Positions 33,295 through 35,677 of a stretch of DNA of 35,677 bases are shown piece after piece; the stretch's first letter is position 1, and each line of letters begins with the position of its first letter. Made by a program: the position numbers and the translations under genes. Source of the DNA: JARDZI01 sp041639705 (GTDB taxonomy: Bacteria; Bacillota; Clostridia; Clostridiales; Caloramatoraceae); assembly GCA_041639705.1 (NCBI GenBank), contig JBEQBT010000005.1, positions 1 through 35,677 of the forward strand, in the 5' to 3' direction. The notes beneath the pieces were generated by a model that saw only the letters and a program-made list of their open reading frames with translations, had not been told where the DNA came from and did not search any database.

Positions 33295-33342
33295 AAAAAA
33301 ATACAGTCTGATAGAATTTTTCCTATACAGACTGTATTTTTT
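33295..33342 (-). terminator. Terminator after the XylFII-type sensor gene
   Basis: ATACAGTCTG (33301-33310) and CAGACTGTAT (33328-33337) form a perfect 10-bp stem flanked by A and T runs, so the minus-strand RNA ends in a U-tract. It overlaps the stop codon of the sensor gene and separates it from xylF. Confidence 0.85.
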
Positions 33343-34414
33343 ATTTTCTATAAACCTCTTCTTTCAAATGAAAACCATCTTGAAATATAGTTTTATCCAT
33401 ATTATCCTTATTAACAACTATTGGATCCAATACAAAATAGCGCACATTGTATTTCCCATCAGATATATAATTATCAATATCAAGTTCTTCATTTTTCGCT
33501 AGTCTTATTGCCATTTCTATTGCCGCATCTGCAAGCTTTTCTATTGGTTTGTATATTGTCATAAGCTGTGTACCCTCTACTATCCTCTGACATGCTAGTA
33601 AATCCGCATCCTGGCCGGTTACAATAACTTTTCTGGTAAGTCTGTGTTCAGATAATGCCTCGATAACACCTTCTGCCAAACTATCATTACCTGCAATAAC
33701 CCCGCTAATATTAATTTTTTTCTCCAGCAATTCATCTACAACCTTAAAAGCATATTCCTTTAGCCAGTTCGGTGCCCATTCCTCCCCAATAATATTTATC
33801 TTACCATTAAGTACAAGTGGGGACAGTATTTTATCATAGCCCTCTTTAATCATTTTTGTATTATTATCATTTTTTGCACCATTTATAATGAGCAGATTTC
33901 CCGATTTCATTGTGTCTGATATTGCCTTGCCCATGAACTCACCAACCTTTACGTTATCAAAGGTTATATAAAGATCAACATTTGAATTCAAAACAAGCCT
34001 ATCATAAGAAATAACTGGTACGCCCTGTTTTTTTGCCATTCCTACCGCTGCTGAAGCTTTATTATAATCATTGGGTACTATTATAAGTACATCAATATTT
34101 TGCTGCAAAAGATATTTAACCTGTTCCAGCTGGTCCTTGTCATCATTATTAGCATTTTGAACAATAATATCCACACCCAGCTCCCTTGCCTTTGCCATTA
34201 AAATATCCCTATCCCTGATCCATCTCTCTTCCTTTAAAGTTCCAAGAGAAAAGCCAATTTTTATTTTTTCCTTCCCTCCAATAGTTGGCTGGTTAGTTTG
34301 AAATTCAAATGTGTCAGACTTATTTAAATCTTTTATAATAAAAAAAACTATAACAAAAAATACAAGAAAAAGTATTGTAATAACAACGTTTTTAAATATC
34401 TTATCCTTAACCAA
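33341..34414 (-). CDS. Membrane-anchored xylose-binding sensor protein (XylFII-like)
   Basis: A binding protein of the XylF family with an N-terminal TM helix (about residues 8-30, VVITILFLVFFVIVFFIIK) and no lipobox, so it stays anchored as a sensor. The extracellular domain resembles the xylF product: IGFSLGTLKEERWIRDRD, VLIIVPNDYNKA, ISYDRLVLNSNVDLYITFDN and VIVTGQDADL. In Clostridium beijerinckii a protein of this kind, XylFII, binds D-xylose and signals through the kinase LytS to the regulator YesN, which activates xylFGH. The yesN-type gene overlaps it here. I place the start at TTG 34414, seven bases after AGGTGA; the GTG at 34423 lies within that site. A lytS gene would be expected beyond the window edge. 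Confidence 0.83.
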   Translation of the reverse strand: MVKDKIFKNVVITILFLVFFVIVFFIIKDLNKSDTFEFQTNQPTIGGKEKIKIGFSLGTLKEERWIRDRDILMAKARELGVDIIVQNANNDDKDQLEQVKYLLQQNIDVLIIVPNDYNKASAAVGMAKKQGVPVISYDRLVLNSNVDLYITFDNVKVGEFMGKAISDTMKSGNLLIINGAKNDNNTKMIKEGYDKILSPLVLNGKINIIGEEWAPNWLKEYAFKVVDELLEKKINISGVIAGNDSLAEGVIEALSEHRLTRKVIVTGQDADLLACQRIVEGTQLMTIYKPIEKLADAAIEMAIRLAKNEELDIDNYISDGKYNVRYFVLDPIVVNKDNMDKTIFQDGFHLKEEVYRK

Positions 34415-35677
34415 TATAATCACCTCTCAATTTTTTAGATGATCTATATTCAGTCGGAGTCATTCCTGTTATCTTCTTAAATGCTTTTGCATAATAATTC
34501 GGGTCGTTATAACCAATTTTCTGACATATTTCCTTAATGCTTATATTGTGGTTAGCCAGAAGCTCAATGGATTTTTCTATTCTAAGCTCAGTTAAATAAT
34601 CTGTAAAGCTTTTACCTGTTTCATCCTTGAAAATTTTACTTAAATAATGATAGCTTAGATTTACATTTTTCGCTGCATCATTAAGGGAAATATCTAAAAA
34701 GTAATTATTATTTAGATATTTTAATGCATTTGAAACAATGTCATCAATGCCATTTTCCCTATGCTTTTGTATTTCATCAACCAGTTCATTAATGTAATGC
34801 ATAAAATGAGTTCTAAGTTCATCTTTATTATTTAACTTTAAAATGCTTAAAATATATTTCTGCTTCAGTTCATTGATACCATTTAAACTATAGGGCATGG
34901 CTTTTTCAGTTGTAAAGGACAAATCTATAAGCTTCGATTTTATTCTGTCAATTTCTTCACCATAAGTACTTATTAACCAAATATATATGTCCTTGAAAGC
35001 TTCTCTTGCCTCTTTAATATTACCTGCAAGGATACTGTTTAAAAATGCATTCTCCTTATTTTGAGGATAGGTATCAATAATATTGTTCAAAGGTACAATG
35101 TCTTCAAAATGCATAACCAATTGGCCACATGGCGTGGAAGCAGCTATATAAGCCTCATTATAGGATTTGCTAAAATTTTCCACCTCATACTTTCTTCCGA
35201 TACCTATTTTATAGTTTAAATTCGTTATCCTATTAATTTTTTCTGTAACCTTTTTTCCAAACTCAATAGATTTGTTTCTTACTTTGTAGCTATCATCTTC
35301 CCCTGTGACAGGAATAAATGCTATTATTCTATCGGATAGCGGATTTCCAATAAGACAGGGGCACAGACATTTTAGTTTAATTTTAAAAAGTTCATAGAAG
35401 TTTTGCTTTTCATAACTTAATTTCAAACTATTTTCTTTTTCATCTGATGAAACTCCTTCAAACAAAACTGTCAAAGCATAACCTTGCTTTAAGCTCATAT
35501 TGAAAATATTTTCATAAAATTTAACTTCCCCTACTCCACCAACATTAAACAGTTTATCAGAAACAAACTGTCCCTCGAGAAATGGAAGTATATTGTTTAT
35601 TCTTTCTGTTAACTCAACCTCCTTCATTAAATTAACTCTCTTTTTGCTTATAGCTACACTAATATTGTTTAGGGTTT
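34407..35677 (-). CDS. YesN-type AraC-family response regulator, 5' end outside the window
   Basis: The frame is open to the window edge: codons for TLNNISVAISKKRVNL precede the first internal ATG at 35627, so the gene is partial and that ATG is not its start. The visible ~420 residues contain the middle region of YesN-like regulators (INNILPFLEGQFVSDKLF...IGIGRKYEVENFSKSYNEA) and a C-terminal AraC double helix-turn-helix (ISLNDAAKNVNLSYHYLSKIFKDETGKSF and IKEICQKIGYNDPNYYAKAFKKITGMTPTEYR). The receiver domain should lie upstream of the window. It overlaps the XylFII-type gene and probably activates xylFGH in response to xylose. Confidence 0.87.
   Translation of the reverse strand, partial: TLNNISVAISKKRVNLMKEVELTERINNILPFLEGQFVSDKLFNVGGVGEVKFYENIFNMSLKQGYALTVLFEGVSSDEKENSLKLSYEKQNFYELFKIKLKCLCPCLIGNPLSDRIIAFIPVTGEDDSYKVRNKSIEFGKKVTEKINRITNLNYKIGIGRKYEVENFSKSYNEAYIAASTPCGQLVMHFEDIVPLNNIIDTYPQNKENAFLNSILAGNIKEAREAFKDIYIWLISTYGEEIDRIKSKLIDLSFTTEKAMPYSLNGINELKQKYILSILKLNNKDELRTHFMHYINELVDEIQKHRENGIDDIVSNALKYLNNNYFLDISLNDAAKNVNLSYHYLSKIFKDETGKSFTDYLTELRIEKSIELLANHNISIKEICQKIGYNDPNYYAKAFKKITGMTPTEYRSSKKLRGDYIG

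Overview
The window looks like the chromosome of a low-GC, strictly anaerobic Firmicute of the Clostridium type. Every convincing gene is on the minus strand. Shine-Dalgarno sites are strong, several starts look like TTG or GTG, and intrinsic terminators are AT-rich. A selenocysteine formate dehydrogenase, HdrB/HdrC-like iron-sulfur proteins and a clostridial xylose-sensing pair fit this origin. I cannot name the species.

Layout in transcription order (high to low coordinates). (1) 35677-29197, xylose uptake: a YesN-type AraC regulator whose 5' end runs off the window, a membrane-anchored XylF-like sensor (XylFII type), a terminator, then xylF-xylG-xylH behind its own promoter. (2) 29071-19335, a counterpart of the E. 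coli ydjX/ydjZ-ynjBCDEF locus: a three-domain rhodanese lipoprotein (YnjE-like), a small membrane protein, HdrC-like and HdrB-like proteins, a TVP38 protein, a CDP-alcohol phosphatidyltransferase (YnjF-like), an ABC importer (YnjB, two permeases, YnjD) and an N-acyl-D-amino-acid deacylase. Two related REP-like hairpins (21025-21080 and 29129-29184) sit in this part. (3) 18864-13533, a formate dehydrogenase operon: fdhF as one 678-residue selenoprotein read through UGA at 18460-18462, two electron-transfer subunits, mobA and fdhD. (4) 12842-3391, a streptolysin S-like thiazole/oxazole-modified peptide (TOMM) cluster. (5) 3086-123, a GntR-type regulator and aconitase, with a clear promoter and operator.

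The most interesting part is the TOMM cluster. An unlisted 41-codon gene at 10456-10581 encodes a peptide that starts like streptolysin S SagA (MLK-T----ATSV), has a VSPG motif, and ends in a Cys/Ser/Thr core with eight Cys in the last 14 residues. It is followed by an intercistronic hairpin element, SagB-type dehydrogenase, SagC-type cyclodehydratase partner, SagD-type YcaO protein with a C-terminal PxPxP, two CPBP (SagE-like) membrane proteins, an ABC ATPase and a permease. The last gene encodes an acyl-carrier-protein-like protein with Thr where the phosphopantetheine Ser should be. A full-length asparagine synthetase lies just upstream of the precursor. The expected product is a heterocycle-bearing, exported, probably cytolytic or antibacterial peptide. 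The carrier-like protein, the very short precursor, the second CPBP lacking a motif His, and AsnB are the unusual parts.

Read-through and punctuation also stand out: a UGA-Sec codon with an adjacent SECIS-like hairpin, a likely attenuator between precursor and sagB, another between xylF and xylG, and a REP-like element that supplies the last codons of the YnjD-like gene. I found no tRNA, rRNA, CRISPR array, complete insertion sequence or prophage gene.
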